Assembly (NCBI GenBank): GCA_017470985.1
Contig: JAFUXA010000001.1
Span: forward strand, 40,415-104,414
Direction of reading: 5' to 3'
DNA length: 64,000 bases
Origin: Lachnospiraceae bacterium
GTDB taxonomy: Bacteria; Bacillota; Clostridia; Lachnospirales; Lachnospiraceae
The notes under the pieces were generated by a model. That model was given only the letters and a program-made list of their open reading frames with translations. It was not told where the DNA came from and made no database searches. The position numbers and the translations under genes are program-made. How positions within the stretch are numbered: the first letter of the stretch is position 1; every line of letters starts with the position of its first letter. Of this stretch, positions 37,540-47,889 are shown in pieces.

Positions 37540-39495
37540 ATGTCAAACAGAGGAAATTATTACATTACAACAGCAATCGCATATACATCAGGTAAGCCAC
37601 ATATTGGAAATACTTACGAGATTGTACTTGCAGATAGTATTGCCAGATTTAAGAGACAGGAAGGATACAACGTATTTTTCCAGACAGGTTCAGATGAGCA
37701 TGGTCAGAAAATTGAGCTCAAAGCAGGAGAGGCTGGAGTATCTCCAAAGGAGTTCGTAGATGATGTATCTGGACAGATAAAGGAAATCTGGAATTTGATG
37801 GATACTTCTTATGATAAATTCATCCGTACAACAGACGAGGATCATGAGAAGCAGGTTCAGAAGATTTTCAAGAAACTCTACGATCAGGGAGATATCTATA
37901 AGGGCGCTTATGAAGGAATGTATTGTACACCATGTGAATCATTCTGGACAGAGTCACAGCTTGTAGATGGAAAATGTCCTGACTGTGGTAGAGAAGTACA
38001 GCCTGCCAAGGAGGAGGCATACTTCTTCAAGATGAGTAAATATGCTGACAGACTTATTGAGCATATTAATACTCACCCAGAGTTTATTCAGCCTGTATCC
38101 AGAAAAAATGAGATGATGAATAATTTCTTGTTACCAGGTTTACAGGATTTGTGTGTATCAAGAACATCATTTAAGTGGGGAATCCCGGTTACATTTGATC
38201 CAAAGCATGTAACATATGTATGGCTTGATGCTCTTACCAACTATATAACAGGAATCGGATATGATTGTGACGGCGAGAGCAGTGACCAGTATAAGAACTT
38301 CTGGCCAGCAGACTTGCATCTTATCGGTAAGGATATTATCCGTTTCCATACAATTTACTGGCCAATCTTTTTGATGGCACTTGGTGAGCCGCTTCCTAAG
38401 CAGGTATTTGGTCATCCATGGCTGATTCAGGCAGATGGCAAGATGAGTAAGTCCAAGGGAAATGTACTTTACGCAGACGAGTTGGTAGATTTCTTTGGAG
38501 TAGATGCAGTTAGATATTTCGTATTGCACGAGATTCCATTTGATAATGATGGTGTTATTTCATGGGAACTTCTTGTGGAGAGAATAAATTCTGATTTGGC
38601 TAACACACTTGGAAACCTTGTTAATAGAACAATTTCTATGAGCAATAAGTACTTCGACGGTGTTGTAGCAGACAAGGGTGTAGCTGAAGCTGTAGATGAG
38701 GATTTGAAAAATGTTGTCACATCTACAAGAGCTCGCGTTGAGGCCAAGATGGATGAGCTTCGTGTAGCAGATGCTATTACAGAAGTATTTGCCCTCTTTA
38801 AGAGATGCAATAAATACATCGATGAGACAGAGCCATGGGTACTTGCCAAGGATGAGGCCAAGGCTGACAGATTATCAACAGTGCTTTATAACTTAGTTGA
38901 GAGTATTACAATTGGAGCATGCCTGTTGGAGAGCTTCATGCCAAATACTACAGAAGCTATTTTGAAGCAGTTGAATGCTGACAAGATTGCTTATGATGAT
39001 TTAGATAAATTCGGACACCGTGAAAATGGTGTAAAGGTTACAGATAAGCCAGAGATTCTCTTCCAGAGACTTGATATCAATGAGGTTATGGCAAGAGTTG
39101 AGGAATTACATCCACAGGTAGAAGAGGCTGTAGCAGAGGATGAAAATGTAATTGATATTGAGGCAAAGCCTGAAATTACATTTGACGATTTCATGAAGAT
39201 GCAGTTCCAGGTTGGAGAGATTATTGCCTGCGAAGCAGTTCCAAAGTCAAACAAGCTATTGTGCTCACAGGTCAAGGTTGGATCTGAAGTAAAACAGATT
39301 GTATCAGGAATCAAGAAATACTACTCTCCAGAGGAGATGGTAGGCAAGAAGGTTATGGTACTTGTAAACTTAAAGCCAGCTAAGTTGGCAGGAGTATTAT
39401 CTGAAGGAATGCTGCTTTGTGCAGAGGATGCAGAGGGCAATTTGGCTCTTATGACACCGGAGAAGGCTATGCCTGCCGGCGCAGAAATATGTTAA
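37540..39495 (+). CDS. metG: Methionyl-tRNA synthetase
   Basis: 651 residues. Class I: HIGN motif in SGKPHIGNTYEIVLADSIARF, KMSKSKG at about 307, and zinc knuckle cysteines CTPC and CPDC (about 130-150). The C-terminal EMAP/Trbp111 tRNA-binding domain starts near residue 548 (FDDFMKMQFQVGEIIACEAVP) and supports dimerisation. It charges elongator and initiator tRNA-Met. Confidence 0.97.
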   Translation: MSNRGNYYITTAIAYTSGKPHIGNTYEIVLADSIARFKRQEGYNVFFQTGSDEHGQKIELKAGEAGVSPKEFVDDVSGQIKEIWNLMDTSYDKFIRTTDEDHEKQVQKIFKKLYDQGDIYKGAYEGMYCTPCESFWTESQLVDGKCPDCGREVQPAKEEAYFFKMSKYADRLIEHINTHPEFIQPVSRKNEMMNNFLLPGLQDLCVSRTSFKWGIPVTFDPKHVTYVWLDALTNYITGIGYDCDGESSDQYKNFWPADLHLIGKDIIRFHTIYWPIFLMALGEPLPKQVFGHPWLIQADGKMSKSKGNVLYADELVDFFGVDAVRYFVLHEIPFDNDGVISWELLVERINSDLANTLGNLVNRTISMSNKYFDGVVADKGVAEAVDEDLKNVVTSTRARVEAKMDELRVADAITEVFALFKRCNKYIDETEPWVLAKDEAKADRLSTVLYNLVESITIGACLLESFMPNTTEAILKQLNADKIAYDDLDKFGHRENGVKVTDKPEILFQRLDINEVMARVEELHPQVEEAVAEDENVIDIEAKPEITFDDFMKMQFQVGEIIACEAVPKSNKLLCSQVKVGSEVKQIVSGIKKYYSPEEMVGKKVMVLVNLKPAKLAGVLSEGMLLCAEDAEGNLALMTPEKAMPAGAEIC

Positions 39496-39543
39496 TAAAA
39501 TAGTTATCATGGACGCAAGGGTACATGAGATAATAAAGACAAC

Positions 39544-39571
39544 AAGTGCAAGTAGTATACTGCTTGCACTT
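39544..39571 (+). terminator. Hairpin between metG and tatD
   Basis: A 28-bp almost perfect palindrome (AAGTGCAAG against CTTGCACTT with an AGTATACT centre), followed by only a weak T tract (TTAGTTGGTTT). It may be a weak terminator or processing site. Confidence 0.4.
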
Positions 39572-39594
39572 TAGTTGGTTTAATAGGTGATTAG

Positions 39595-40380
39595 ATGATT
39601 TTTGAAACACATGCTCATTATGATGATGAGTGTTATGACGAGGATAGAGAGGCTCTTCTAGAAGAGCTCCCAAAGAGAAATGTAGGTTATGTGGTAAATG
39701 TAGGTGCAGATATCGAGACTTCCAGGAAGGCAGTTGAGTTGGCGTCTAAGTGGGATTACATATATGCCACAGTAGGTTGCCATCCTGATGAGGTTGATTG
39801 CCTTGAGAAGGAGGGTCTCCAGGAAATAGAGAGACTGGCTGAAACTGCTGACAAGGTGGTAGCCATAGGTGAAATTGGATTGGATTATTTCCGCAAAGAG
39901 GGAACAGATTATGTTACCACTCAGAAGAAATGGTTCAAGAAACAGTTGGATCTGGCTTATAAAATGGGATTGCCGGTTATTATACACTCTAGGGATGCAG
40001 CCAAAGATACCATGGATATATTGCGAGAATATGTGGAGAACCACCCTGATGTTACTAATCCCGGGGTTGTGCATTGCTATTCTTACTCACCGGAGATGGC
40101 CAGGGAATTTATAGACTTAGGTTTCTATATTGGCGTAGGAGGAGTAGTTACATTCAAGAAAGCCAAGAAACTGGTGGAGAGCGTAAGAGCTATTCCTATG
40201 GATAGAATCCTGGTGGAGACAGATGCACCATACATGTCTCCGGAGCCACATCGTGGTGAGAGAAATGATTCTGCCAGAATCAAATATGTAATTGATAAAA
40301 TTGCTGAAATCAGGGAAATGGATTCCAAGGAAGTTGAGGCAATCACGGAGGCCAATGCCAGACGAATGTATGGCATATAG
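39595..40380 (+). CDS. tatD: TatD-family metal-dependent DNase
   Basis: 261 residues. TIM-barrel metal ligands: FETHAHYDDECYDED (HxH), IGEIGLDYF (Glu), PVIIHSRDA (His), GVVHCYSYS (His) and LVETDAPYMSPEPHRGERN (Asp). TatD proteins are Mg2+-dependent 3'-exonucleases. The metG-tatD-rsmA order is conserved in Firmicutes. The start motif departs slightly from the common MxDTHxH by having Glu for Asp. Confidence 0.94.
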   Translation: MIFETHAHYDDECYDEDREALLEELPKRNVGYVVNVGADIETSRKAVELASKWDYIYATVGCHPDEVDCLEKEGLQEIERLAETADKVVAIGEIGLDYFRKEGTDYVTTQKKWFKKQLDLAYKMGLPVIIHSRDAAKDTMDILREYVENHPDVTNPGVVHCYSYSPEMAREFIDLGFYIGVGGVVTFKKAKKLVESVRAIPMDRILVETDAPYMSPEPHRGERNDSARIKYVIDKIAEIREMDSKEVEAITEANARRMYGI

Positions 40381-40479
40381 CGCCAAATGTATCATGATGT
40401 ATAACTTGAACATACAAAATATATGTAAATGTATATTGTGTAGTAATAGATTAAAGAGTATAGATTAAGGAAGTAAAAG

Positions 40480-41346
40480 ATGGCATATTTAGGAAATCCA
40501 GCGTATACAATGGCTGTGCTTGAGAAGCATGGTTTTCGTTTTCAGAAGAAATACGGACAGAATTTTCTTATAGACACACATATTCTGGAGAAGATTATAG
40601 GTGCGGCAAATATTACCAAGGATGATTTTGTAATTGAGATTGGCCCTGGAATAGGAACTATGACTCAGTATCTCTGCGAAGCTGCCAGAGAGGTAGTTGC
40701 AGTGGAAATAGATACCAACCTTCTGCCGGTGTTAGATGACACTTTGAAGGACTATGACAATGTAACTGTTATCAATGAAGATATACTCAAGGTTGATATC
40801 AATGCATTGGTAAATGAGAAAAACGGTGGTCGACCAGCCAAGGTGGTAGCGAATCTGCCATATTATATTACAACCCCTATTATTATGGGATTGTTTGAGA
40901 GTCATGTGCCTATTGAATCTATTACCATAATGGTTCAGAAGGAAGTGGCAGACAGAATGCAGGTAGGTCCGGGAACCAAGGATTATGGAGCATTATCTCT
41001 TGCAGTACAGTACTATTCTAAGCCGGAAGTTATCTGCACAGTATCTCCTGCATGCTTCGTTCCGCAGCCGAAGGTGGAGAGCACGGTAATTAAACTTACC
41101 AAATATGACAAGCCACCTGTGGAAATAAGCGATGAGAGTTTTATGTTCAAAGTGATTAGAGCATCATTTAACCAGAGAAGAAAAACCCTGGCCAACGGCT
41201 TGAGTAATTCCGGAGAGTTAAATGTGCCAAAGGAAAATATTATAGCTACAATTGAAAAGCTGGGTTATCCTGCTTCAGTAAGAGGTGAGACCTTTACATT
41301 GGAGGAATTTGCAGCATTTTCACAAGCATTATTAGAGACTTTATGA
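40480..41346 (+). CDS. rsmA: 16S rRNA dimethyladenosine transferase RsmA (KsgA)
   Basis: 288 residues. FQKKYGQNFLIDTHIL marks the family, with the SAM site VIEIGPGIGTMTQYL and the catalytic NLPYYITTPIIM. The C-terminal helical domain has FVPQPKVESTVIKL and RASFNQRRKTLANGL. It dimethylates A1518 and A1519 of 16S rRNA during late 30S assembly; loss gives kasugamycin resistance. It follows tatD in conserved order. Confidence 0.97.
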   Translation: MAYLGNPAYTMAVLEKHGFRFQKKYGQNFLIDTHILEKIIGAANITKDDFVIEIGPGIGTMTQYLCEAAREVVAVEIDTNLLPVLDDTLKDYDNVTVINEDILKVDINALVNEKNGGRPAKVVANLPYYITTPIIMGLFESHVPIESITIMVQKEVADRMQVGPGTKDYGALSLAVQYYSKPEVICTVSPACFVPQPKVESTVIKLTKYDKPPVEISDESFMFKVIRASFNQRRKTLANGLSNSGELNVPKENIIATIEKLGYPASVRGETFTLEEFAAFSQALLETL

Positions 41347-41376
41347 GATAACACAAGTGATTTATGAGAGTTAGTT

Positions 41377-42993
41377 ATGGATATAAACAGATATAATTCA
41401 GAAATAAGAAACTGCATATTAGAGATTCAAAGTTCCCGTGGACTTGATAGCGCTAAAATCCTACGCAGCTGTGATAAGCTGGAGGATTATGGAAGACAGA
41501 TAAATGACAAAGCCCTGGTGGGATTTGCCTGCTTTACAAGGGGTGAGACATATTATCTGTTAAATGATATGAAGAATTTCTATGCCCAGATGATAGCCTG
41601 CTTAGATCCAATGGAAGAAATTGGAGAGTGGGGATATGTAACCATGGCCAACAATATGTTGGGTATCATGTCTTTAAACAGGGGAAATGCTCCATTTGCC
41701 ATGGATTATTATCTCAAGGCTATTAGCTATTGTCAGAATTACAAATTGCCTGATTTGGAATGGATGATACATATGAATGTGGCGTCTCTGTATTACAATA
41801 TCGGAGAATATCAGAAGAGTCTGGATCAGATGGAGATAGGTTACCATTATATTATTGCCCATCCTGAAATGCCGGACTATTACAACAATCTCATTACCGC
41901 CTATCTGGGCATGGGCAAGAATTATCTCAGCTTAGGCAAGCAAACTGTAGCAGAAAGTTATCTGGCCAAGATAGATTATGCCAGATTAGATGATATGAAT
42001 GCGCTTCTTTTGGATTGTCTGAAAGCCAGAATATATTTCTCCAAGAGAATGGATAAGCAGACTGATGAAGCGGTGGCTGCAATCAATGATAAGCTGTCTC
42101 TGGATATGCCTATAATGGATATGTTCGATGATTTGTATGATTATCTCAAGATGCTTATGTTGAGAGGTAAGGCCGATGATTTTTTGGTAGCATATTCTAT
42201 TGTAGCTGAACTTATTGAGCAGACAGATATCAAAAATCTCAAGAAGAAGATTCTGTCTCTGAAGATCAGATTCTATCAGCAGTTAGATGATAGAGAGAAA
42301 TATGAGAAGGCTGCTATTGAATATTTCAATATGTCTGAGCTTATGGAGAAGGAAAATCGCATGATGGTCATTAATATGATAGGAATGCGTAGTTCCATTA
42401 ATAATCTGGTACAGATTAACAGGGAAGTGGAGATGGAAAATGAGCTTCTGCAGCGCCAGTCTCAGACGGATGCATTGACTGGTATATACAATAGAGCAAA
42501 GCTTAATTCCTTTGGTGAAAATGCTTTCGAGTATGCATATCAGAAGCACAAACCTCTGGCTATTGAAATACTTGATATAGATTTTTTCAAACAATACAAC
42601 GACAATTACGGACATCAGGCTGGAGATGCAGCCATTAAATTTGTGGCGGACAGTCTTATGAAGATGCGTAGAGCCGCCAAAGGAGGCAATGTATTTTGCT
42701 CGAGATATGGTGGCGATGAATTTGTAATTATCTATGAAGGTTTCACAATGGAAGAGACAAAAAAGCTTGCGGAGAATCTGAAGAACATGGTTGAAGCAGA
42801 GAATGTGGAGCATAAATATTCACTGGCTTCAGATCATTTGACAATTTCTCAAGGAATATGTTGGGGTGTACCTGATGAAGATGCCAGAGTATGGGATTAT
42901 CTGCATGCAGCAGACGATTTCCTCTATAAAGTGAAGAAGGTATCGAGAAACAGTATCAAGATAGGTACCTTGGACGAGGAAAGAAATAAGTAA
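41377..42993 (+). CDS. TPR-GGDEF protein (probable diguanylate cyclase)
   Basis: 538 residues. Residues 1-340 are a soluble helical array with TPR-like units (for example YNIGEYQKSLDQMEIGYHYI and YLGMGKNYLSLGKQTVAESY). A coiled-coil linker follows, and then a GGDEF domain with TDALTGIYNRAKLN, the metal Asp in EILDIDFFKQYNDNYGHQAGD, and RYGGDEFVIIYEG. The signature is intact, so c-di-GMP synthesis is expected. The RxxD inhibitory site normally nine residues before GGDEF is absent. No membrane helix is present, so it would sense a cytoplasmic or protein signal. Confidence 0.9.
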   Translation: MDINRYNSEIRNCILEIQSSRGLDSAKILRSCDKLEDYGRQINDKALVGFACFTRGETYYLLNDMKNFYAQMIACLDPMEEIGEWGYVTMANNMLGIMSLNRGNAPFAMDYYLKAISYCQNYKLPDLEWMIHMNVASLYYNIGEYQKSLDQMEIGYHYIIAHPEMPDYYNNLITAYLGMGKNYLSLGKQTVAESYLAKIDYARLDDMNALLLDCLKARIYFSKRMDKQTDEAVAAINDKLSLDMPIMDMFDDLYDYLKMLMLRGKADDFLVAYSIVAELIEQTDIKNLKKKILSLKIRFYQQLDDREKYEKAAIEYFNMSELMEKENRMMVINMIGMRSSINNLVQINREVEMENELLQRQSQTDALTGIYNRAKLNSFGENAFEYAYQKHKPLAIEILDIDFFKQYNDNYGHQAGDAAIKFVADSLMKMRRAAKGGNVFCSRYGGDEFVIIYEGFTMEETKKLAENLKNMVEAENVEHKYSLASDHLTISQGICWGVPDEDARVWDYLHAADDFLYKVKKVSRNSIKIGTLDEERNK

Positions 42994-43012
42994 TTAGGGG
43001 CAAAAGAGTAGA

Positions 43013-45154
43013 ATGAAGATCATAAAGAAAATATTTCTTACAGATATCAAGAATCTGTCTAAAAATCTATTTGCGCTAATAATCGCGGTGGGAGTCTGCT
43101 TCCTGCCTGCGTTATATGCGTGGTTCAATATTTATTCAAACTGGGACCCATATGGGAATACAGGAAATTTAAAATTAGCGGCAGTCTGCCTGGATAAGGG
43201 CTATACCGATGAGGACGGCGAGTACAAGAATGTAGGTAAGGACATAATTGAGGAGCTATCCGGAAGTGATAAGGTAGATTGGCAATTTCTGGATAATCAG
43301 GAGGAAGCCTTAAAGGGTGTAGAGTCTGGTTATTATTATGCTGCCATCGTCATCGAGGAGAACTTCACATACAATATGTACAACATGTTTGTGGAGGATG
43401 TGACTCAGCCAACACTTATATTCTATGAAAATCAGAAGAAGAATCCTGTGGCAACCAAAATATCCGATACTGTTATTTCAAATGTACAGACAAGCATTAA
43501 TAAGAAATTTGTAAAGGTTATGACCGCCTCAGTATTTTCTGAAGCAAATGATATGTATGAGGACATAGAGGAAGATGGAGGTGTAGATGCCTTTATAGAG
43601 AGACTGGAGAAGTTAAGCAAAGAACTGACAGATTATCAGGAAATGCTTGATAAAATCATTCAGGCCAATGCGGTGCTTAATACAACAGTGGATGGAGCCA
43701 GTCATGATGCCACAGAGATGGAGAAGAAGACGAAATCCAGCGCAGATTCCCTTGGTGAGTCGGCATCTTCTATCCAAACTACAAGGGACACACTGAATGC
43801 ATATAAGACTCAGGTTGATCTGACCCTTGATACCATAAGCACAATGCTTACTAATATGCAAAATGCTCTTTACGCAGCCCAGTTAAGTGGCGATGTGGAT
43901 AAGATGGAAGCGGCAGCAGCTCAGACTGTAAAGGATACCAATGTGGTATTACAGGATTTGAGTGCTCTATCAAGTTCTCTGGCTGCTTCCGGTGGAGCAA
44001 GTCAGGATGTAACTAATACCATCAATTCTGTTACAGGCAATGTGGAAAATGTACAGAAGATTTTAAATACCCTAAATCTAGGTCAATCCTATGCAGATGT
44101 TTCCGCCGATGTAAAAAGCAAAGAGACCCGTACAGCGGACGCCATTGGTGATGCTCTATCAAATATTAACAGCACTAGAAATACGGTGGATAATCAGATG
44201 ATTCCTCAGGTTAGAAGTTGTGTGGATAGCTTGCAGGATATTGTATCCAACGCCAGTGATTTGATGAACAACATGAGTGGAATCCTAGGAAGTATGGGGG
44301 ATGTCTTTGGTTCACTTCAGACTACAATTGGAAGTACCAACACAAGCTTAGTCAAGACCAGAGATGCTCTTGGCAAAATAAATGAGAGAATAACTACCGC
44401 CCTTGATAAGGTAAAGAAGGTGCGTGAGGATGAGAGAGTTGAAGCCTTGGTGGATACTCTGACAGGTAATCCTGATTTGTACGGAGAATTCTTTTCAGAG
44501 CCGGTGGTGATTGATACTGTAACTGTATATCCTGTAGAGAATTACGGTTCAGCAGTTGCACCATTTTACACAACCCTGTCTATATGGGTTGGGGCGACTA
44601 TCCTGGTGGCAATTGTAAAGACCAGAGTCAACAAGAAGAAATATCCAGAGGCAAAACCATCAGAGCTGTTTTTTGGCAGAGGCTTGTTCTTCTTGTTTAT
44701 GGGACAGGTACAGACATTTATTACAGTGTTGGGAGATATATTGATTCTAAAAATCCAGTGCTTACATCCATTTATGTTCTGGTTGGCAGCTGCACTGGCT
44801 TCAGTTGTATTTTCAATGCTGATATATGCCTTGGTATATAGCTTTGGAGATGTGGGAAAAGCGGCAGCAGTAGTTGTGCTTGTGCTTCAGATTGCTGGTT
44901 CATCAGGAACTTATCCGATAGAACTTCTGCCGGAATTCTTCCAGAAGGTATATATTATCTTCCCATTCCCTTATGCCATAAATGCTATGAGAGAGGCAAT
45001 ATGTGGATTGTACCAGATGGATTACGGATTATATTTGCTGGAATTAATGTTGTTTATTTTGCCGGCATTAGTTATAGGATTGCTACTTCGAATACCATTT
45101 GACGGAGTAAACAATTATATGCACAAGCGTATGGAAGACACAGAGATGATGTAG
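43013..45154 (+). CDS. YhgE/Pip-family membrane protein, copy 1
   Basis: 713 residues. An N-terminal helix (about 17-38) contains the family core LPALYAWFNIYSNWDPYGN. An extracellular region of about 470 residues follows with coiled-coil segments rich in Ser, Asp and Gln, and then five or six C-terminal helices from about 505 (TTLSIWVGATILVAIV, through PFPYAINAMREAICGLY). The family is related to ABC-2 permeases and phage infection protein. Relatives include the ESX/type VII-associated EsaA type, but no other T7SS gene is present. It forms a unit with the next two genes. Confidence 0.88.
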   Translation: MKIIKKIFLTDIKNLSKNLFALIIAVGVCFLPALYAWFNIYSNWDPYGNTGNLKLAAVCLDKGYTDEDGEYKNVGKDIIEELSGSDKVDWQFLDNQEEALKGVESGYYYAAIVIEENFTYNMYNMFVEDVTQPTLIFYENQKKNPVATKISDTVISNVQTSINKKFVKVMTASVFSEANDMYEDIEEDGGVDAFIERLEKLSKELTDYQEMLDKIIQANAVLNTTVDGASHDATEMEKKTKSSADSLGESASSIQTTRDTLNAYKTQVDLTLDTISTMLTNMQNALYAAQLSGDVDKMEAAAAQTVKDTNVVLQDLSALSSSLAASGGASQDVTNTINSVTGNVENVQKILNTLNLGQSYADVSADVKSKETRTADAIGDALSNINSTRNTVDNQMIPQVRSCVDSLQDIVSNASDLMNNMSGILGSMGDVFGSLQTTIGSTNTSLVKTRDALGKINERITTALDKVKKVREDERVEALVDTLTGNPDLYGEFFSEPVVIDTVTVYPVENYGSAVAPFYTTLSIWVGATILVAIVKTRVNKKKYPEAKPSELFFGRGLFFLFMGQVQTFITVLGDILILKIQCLHPFMFWLAAALASVVFSMLIYALVYSFGDVGKAAAVVVLVLQIAGSSGTYPIELLPEFFQKVYIIFPFPYAINAMREAICGLYQMDYGLYLLELMLFILPALVIGLLLRIPFDGVNNYMHKRMEDTEMM

Positions 45155-45165
45155 GAGAGTGTAAA

Positions 45166-45612
45166 ATGAGTAAGGAACCTGATTACAAGGAAGTCCTGGA
45201 TAAATTCGTGGACTATGAGCAGCAAGTTCATAAGCAGAATCAGATGAGAATACAGGTGGGAATCAAGGTTAATATTTTCCTGCCATTGATATTTCTCATA
45301 TTGAGTTTTGCCATATCTTCAGGCAAATTAATATTTCTTATAATGTGGATTCTCTCACTGTTTGGAATCGCCTTTTATCTGATATATGTGGAGTATACAG
45401 ATTACAAGATGATGGAGAGAATGAAGGATTATGGCGTTGATGTTATGGAAAATGCTTCTCTTGTGGTAAACAGCGAGAACATAGAAGCTGCCGAAGAAAT
45501 TGTAAATGAGCGCCTGGATAAAGTGGATGAGCGCAGAGCCAAAATCCGCGAGAAAGTTCGTGATGAGATAGATGAAAAAATCGAAGAGATAAAGGGAGGG
45601 GAGGACGAATGA
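45166..45612 (+). CDS. Small two-helix membrane protein between the YhgE genes
   Basis: 148 residues, no family recognised. A charged N-terminus is followed by two adjacent hydrophobic helices (about 35-75) with a short loop, then a highly charged C-terminal helix ending in EIKGGEDE that could be a coiled coil. It begins 11 bp after one YhgE-type gene, and its stop overlaps the next (ATGA at 45609), so all three are translationally linked. Probably an accessory to the flanking membrane proteins. Confidence 0.8.
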   Translation: MSKEPDYKEVLDKFVDYEQQVHKQNQMRIQVGIKVNIFLPLIFLILSFAISSGKLIFLIMWILSLFGIAFYLIYVEYTDYKMMERMKDYGVDVMENASLVVNSENIEAAEEIVNERLDKVDERRAKIREKVRDEIDEKIEEIKGGEDE

Positions 45613-47759
45613 CCAATATATTTCGTGTGGCCTCCGCTGATTTCAAGAGACTAATAACAAATGTAGTAGCCCTTGTGGTTATTATGGGATTGTCAGTTAT
45701 GCCATGTTTATATGCATGGTTCAACATATTGTCCAACTGGGATCCCTATGGCGAAAATGCTACCAAGAACTTACAGGTAGTTGTTGCCAGCTCGGATACA
45801 GGAGTGGAGGTTGGTGGTATCACTTTGAATGTAGGTGATATGATTATCTCCAACCTGAAGGAAAACAAGACTATCGGCTGGGTATTTGTTGATACCAAAG
45901 AGGAAGCAGTAGAGGGAGTATACAGTGGCAAATATTATGCGGCTCTCGTGGTGGATGAGAAGTTTTCATCCGACATTATAAGTTTCCTGGGAGGAGATTT
46001 GCAGAATCCCAAGATTACTTATTATGAAAATGAGAAAAAGAATGCCATTGCTCCCAAGATTACCGGCAAGGTAAAGACCACTTTGGAGGAGGAAATCGAC
46101 AAGGCATTTGTATCAACTCTTGCTAAGACCATGCTTCAGGTAAGTAATTATGTAGCTTCTTCAGAAGGCTCCACAACGGCTGGGCTTACAGATACAGTTC
46201 AGGAGAAGCTTGAGAAGCTGGATGGAGATATGACAACATATATCACAATTTTGGAGTCATATATCAGTATTATAGATGCGGCTTCCAGTCTGACTGAGGC
46301 TACAAACAAAGTGACAGATCAGCTTGATAGCATTATGCAGTCAGGAAGAACCATTGCCAATTCTGCCAGCTCAGCTATTGACAGTGGGGAAAATGCAGTG
46401 GATACCACCTCGGATCTCATGAGAATAAATATAGGAAATGCCAAAACCTCTATCTATTCCATTTCTGATATGACAAATGCAATGTTAAATCAGGTGGATA
46501 ATGCGGGAAAGATTGGTTCTACGCAGGTGGATTCTCTATTGACAGCAGTTACATCTCTACATGAGTTGTACAATACAAATATCAAAGATACAGTAAGTCT
46601 TAATACAGAAATCGATAATGAGAAGAAATCAATAGATACAGACTTAACTGTTATTGAGGCGGACTTAAATGCATTGAAGGCAACTGGAGATGTTACCTCT
46701 GCTGATGCCAAAGCTTTGATTGAAAATCTCAACAAGGATATGGAAGAGTCAAAGCGTGATATTGATAATCTGTATGAGACATACAATAATACTATAGATC
46801 CTCAGTTGAATAATACAATGAATTCCATACAGGCGTCTATGAATGAGATTCAGCAGATATTGAATTATTCGAGTGACAGTATAGATGATGTATCTCGAGC
46901 ATTGAATAGCTATCCTGAGATGATGGGCTTTGGTAAAGACAAGCTTACAGAGACATTAAATACAGCTCTTGATATGCAGAGTAAGCTGAGACAACTTATA
47001 GCAGATGTAGATGATTTGGAGAATAATCATCAATATGCCACTCTTATGAAGCTTATTGAGACAGATCCGGCAATTATTGCAGATTTTATATCAAGCCCTG
47101 TAAATCTGGATGAGCAGCCTATATATTATGTGGCAAATAATGGATCTGCTACAGCACCATTTTACATAATACTGTCCATCTGGTTTGGAGCTCTTATCCT
47201 CATAGCCATTGTACACAGCACATTAAAGACTGTGCCTGCAGGCTGCGTAAATCTCATGAATTACCAGAAGTTCTTCGGTAGATATATGGTGTTCTATTTT
47301 ATAGGTCAGATCCAGACAATTATCACAGTGCTGGGTTGTCTGTTATTTGTTGGAATACAGTGTGAGCATCCGTTTATGTTTTGGCTGGCCGCATCCATTA
47401 CAAGCTTTACATTTACTTTGTTTATGTATTCTCTGTCCTATGCCTTTGGTAATGTGGGAGAGGCAGCAGCTGTTGTACTTCTCGTAATTCAGGTTGCCGG
47501 ATCAGGAGGAACCTTCCCGGTAGAGGTATTGCCGATAGTGTTCCAGTACATGTATAAATACATGCCATTTGCCTACGGTATGAATGCAATCCGTGAGACA
47601 ATAGCAGGATTCCATGGTAAGGACTACTGGATGTATCTGGGTGGAATGGGAATATATGTATTGGTTGCATTATTATTTGGTCTGGTAATAAGTATACCTT
47701 GCGCTAAACTTAACAAGATGATTGAGGAAAGCAAGGAAAATACAGATTTGTTGGTGTAG
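45609..47759 (+). CDS. YhgE/Pip-family membrane protein, copy 2
   Basis: 716 residues, clearly paralogous to the copy at 43013. It shares MPCLYAWFNILSNWDPYG at the start, a YYAALVVDEKFS region, a NGSATAPFYIILSIWFGALIL transition and the final PFAYGMNAIRETIAGFHG segment. One N-terminal helix, a long outside region with predicted coiled coils, and five or six C-terminal helices. The pair may form a heteromer. The substrate or partner is unknown. Confidence 0.88.
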   Translation: MTNIFRVASADFKRLITNVVALVVIMGLSVMPCLYAWFNILSNWDPYGENATKNLQVVVASSDTGVEVGGITLNVGDMIISNLKENKTIGWVFVDTKEEAVEGVYSGKYYAALVVDEKFSSDIISFLGGDLQNPKITYYENEKKNAIAPKITGKVKTTLEEEIDKAFVSTLAKTMLQVSNYVASSEGSTTAGLTDTVQEKLEKLDGDMTTYITILESYISIIDAASSLTEATNKVTDQLDSIMQSGRTIANSASSAIDSGENAVDTTSDLMRINIGNAKTSIYSISDMTNAMLNQVDNAGKIGSTQVDSLLTAVTSLHELYNTNIKDTVSLNTEIDNEKKSIDTDLTVIEADLNALKATGDVTSADAKALIENLNKDMEESKRDIDNLYETYNNTIDPQLNNTMNSIQASMNEIQQILNYSSDSIDDVSRALNSYPEMMGFGKDKLTETLNTALDMQSKLRQLIADVDDLENNHQYATLMKLIETDPAIIADFISSPVNLDEQPIYYVANNGSATAPFYIILSIWFGALILIAIVHSTLKTVPAGCVNLMNYQKFFGRYMVFYFIGQIQTIITVLGCLLFVGIQCEHPFMFWLAASITSFTFTLFMYSLSYAFGNVGEAAAVVLLVIQVAGSGGTFPVEVLPIVFQYMYKYMPFAYGMNAIRETIAGFHGKDYWMYLGGMGIYVLVALLFGLVISIPCAKLNKMIEESKENTDLLV

Positions 47760-47791
47760 AAAATAAATATAGGTATTGGCTTAGAATTGGT

Positions 47792-47820
47792 TTGATAATT
47801 GCTATCGTCAATGTTATACT
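47792..47820 (+). promoter_or_regulatory. Rubrerythrin promoter
   Basis: TTGATA, 17 bp, TATACT. An imperfect repeat of ATAGCTA lies at about 47834-47852, near the expected start of transcription, and might be an operator. Confidence 0.65.
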
Positions 47821-47889
47821 CAAACCAAGAACATAGCTAGTTAATAGCTATACAGAGTATTTATGTAAGACACGAAAGGAGAAGCGACT

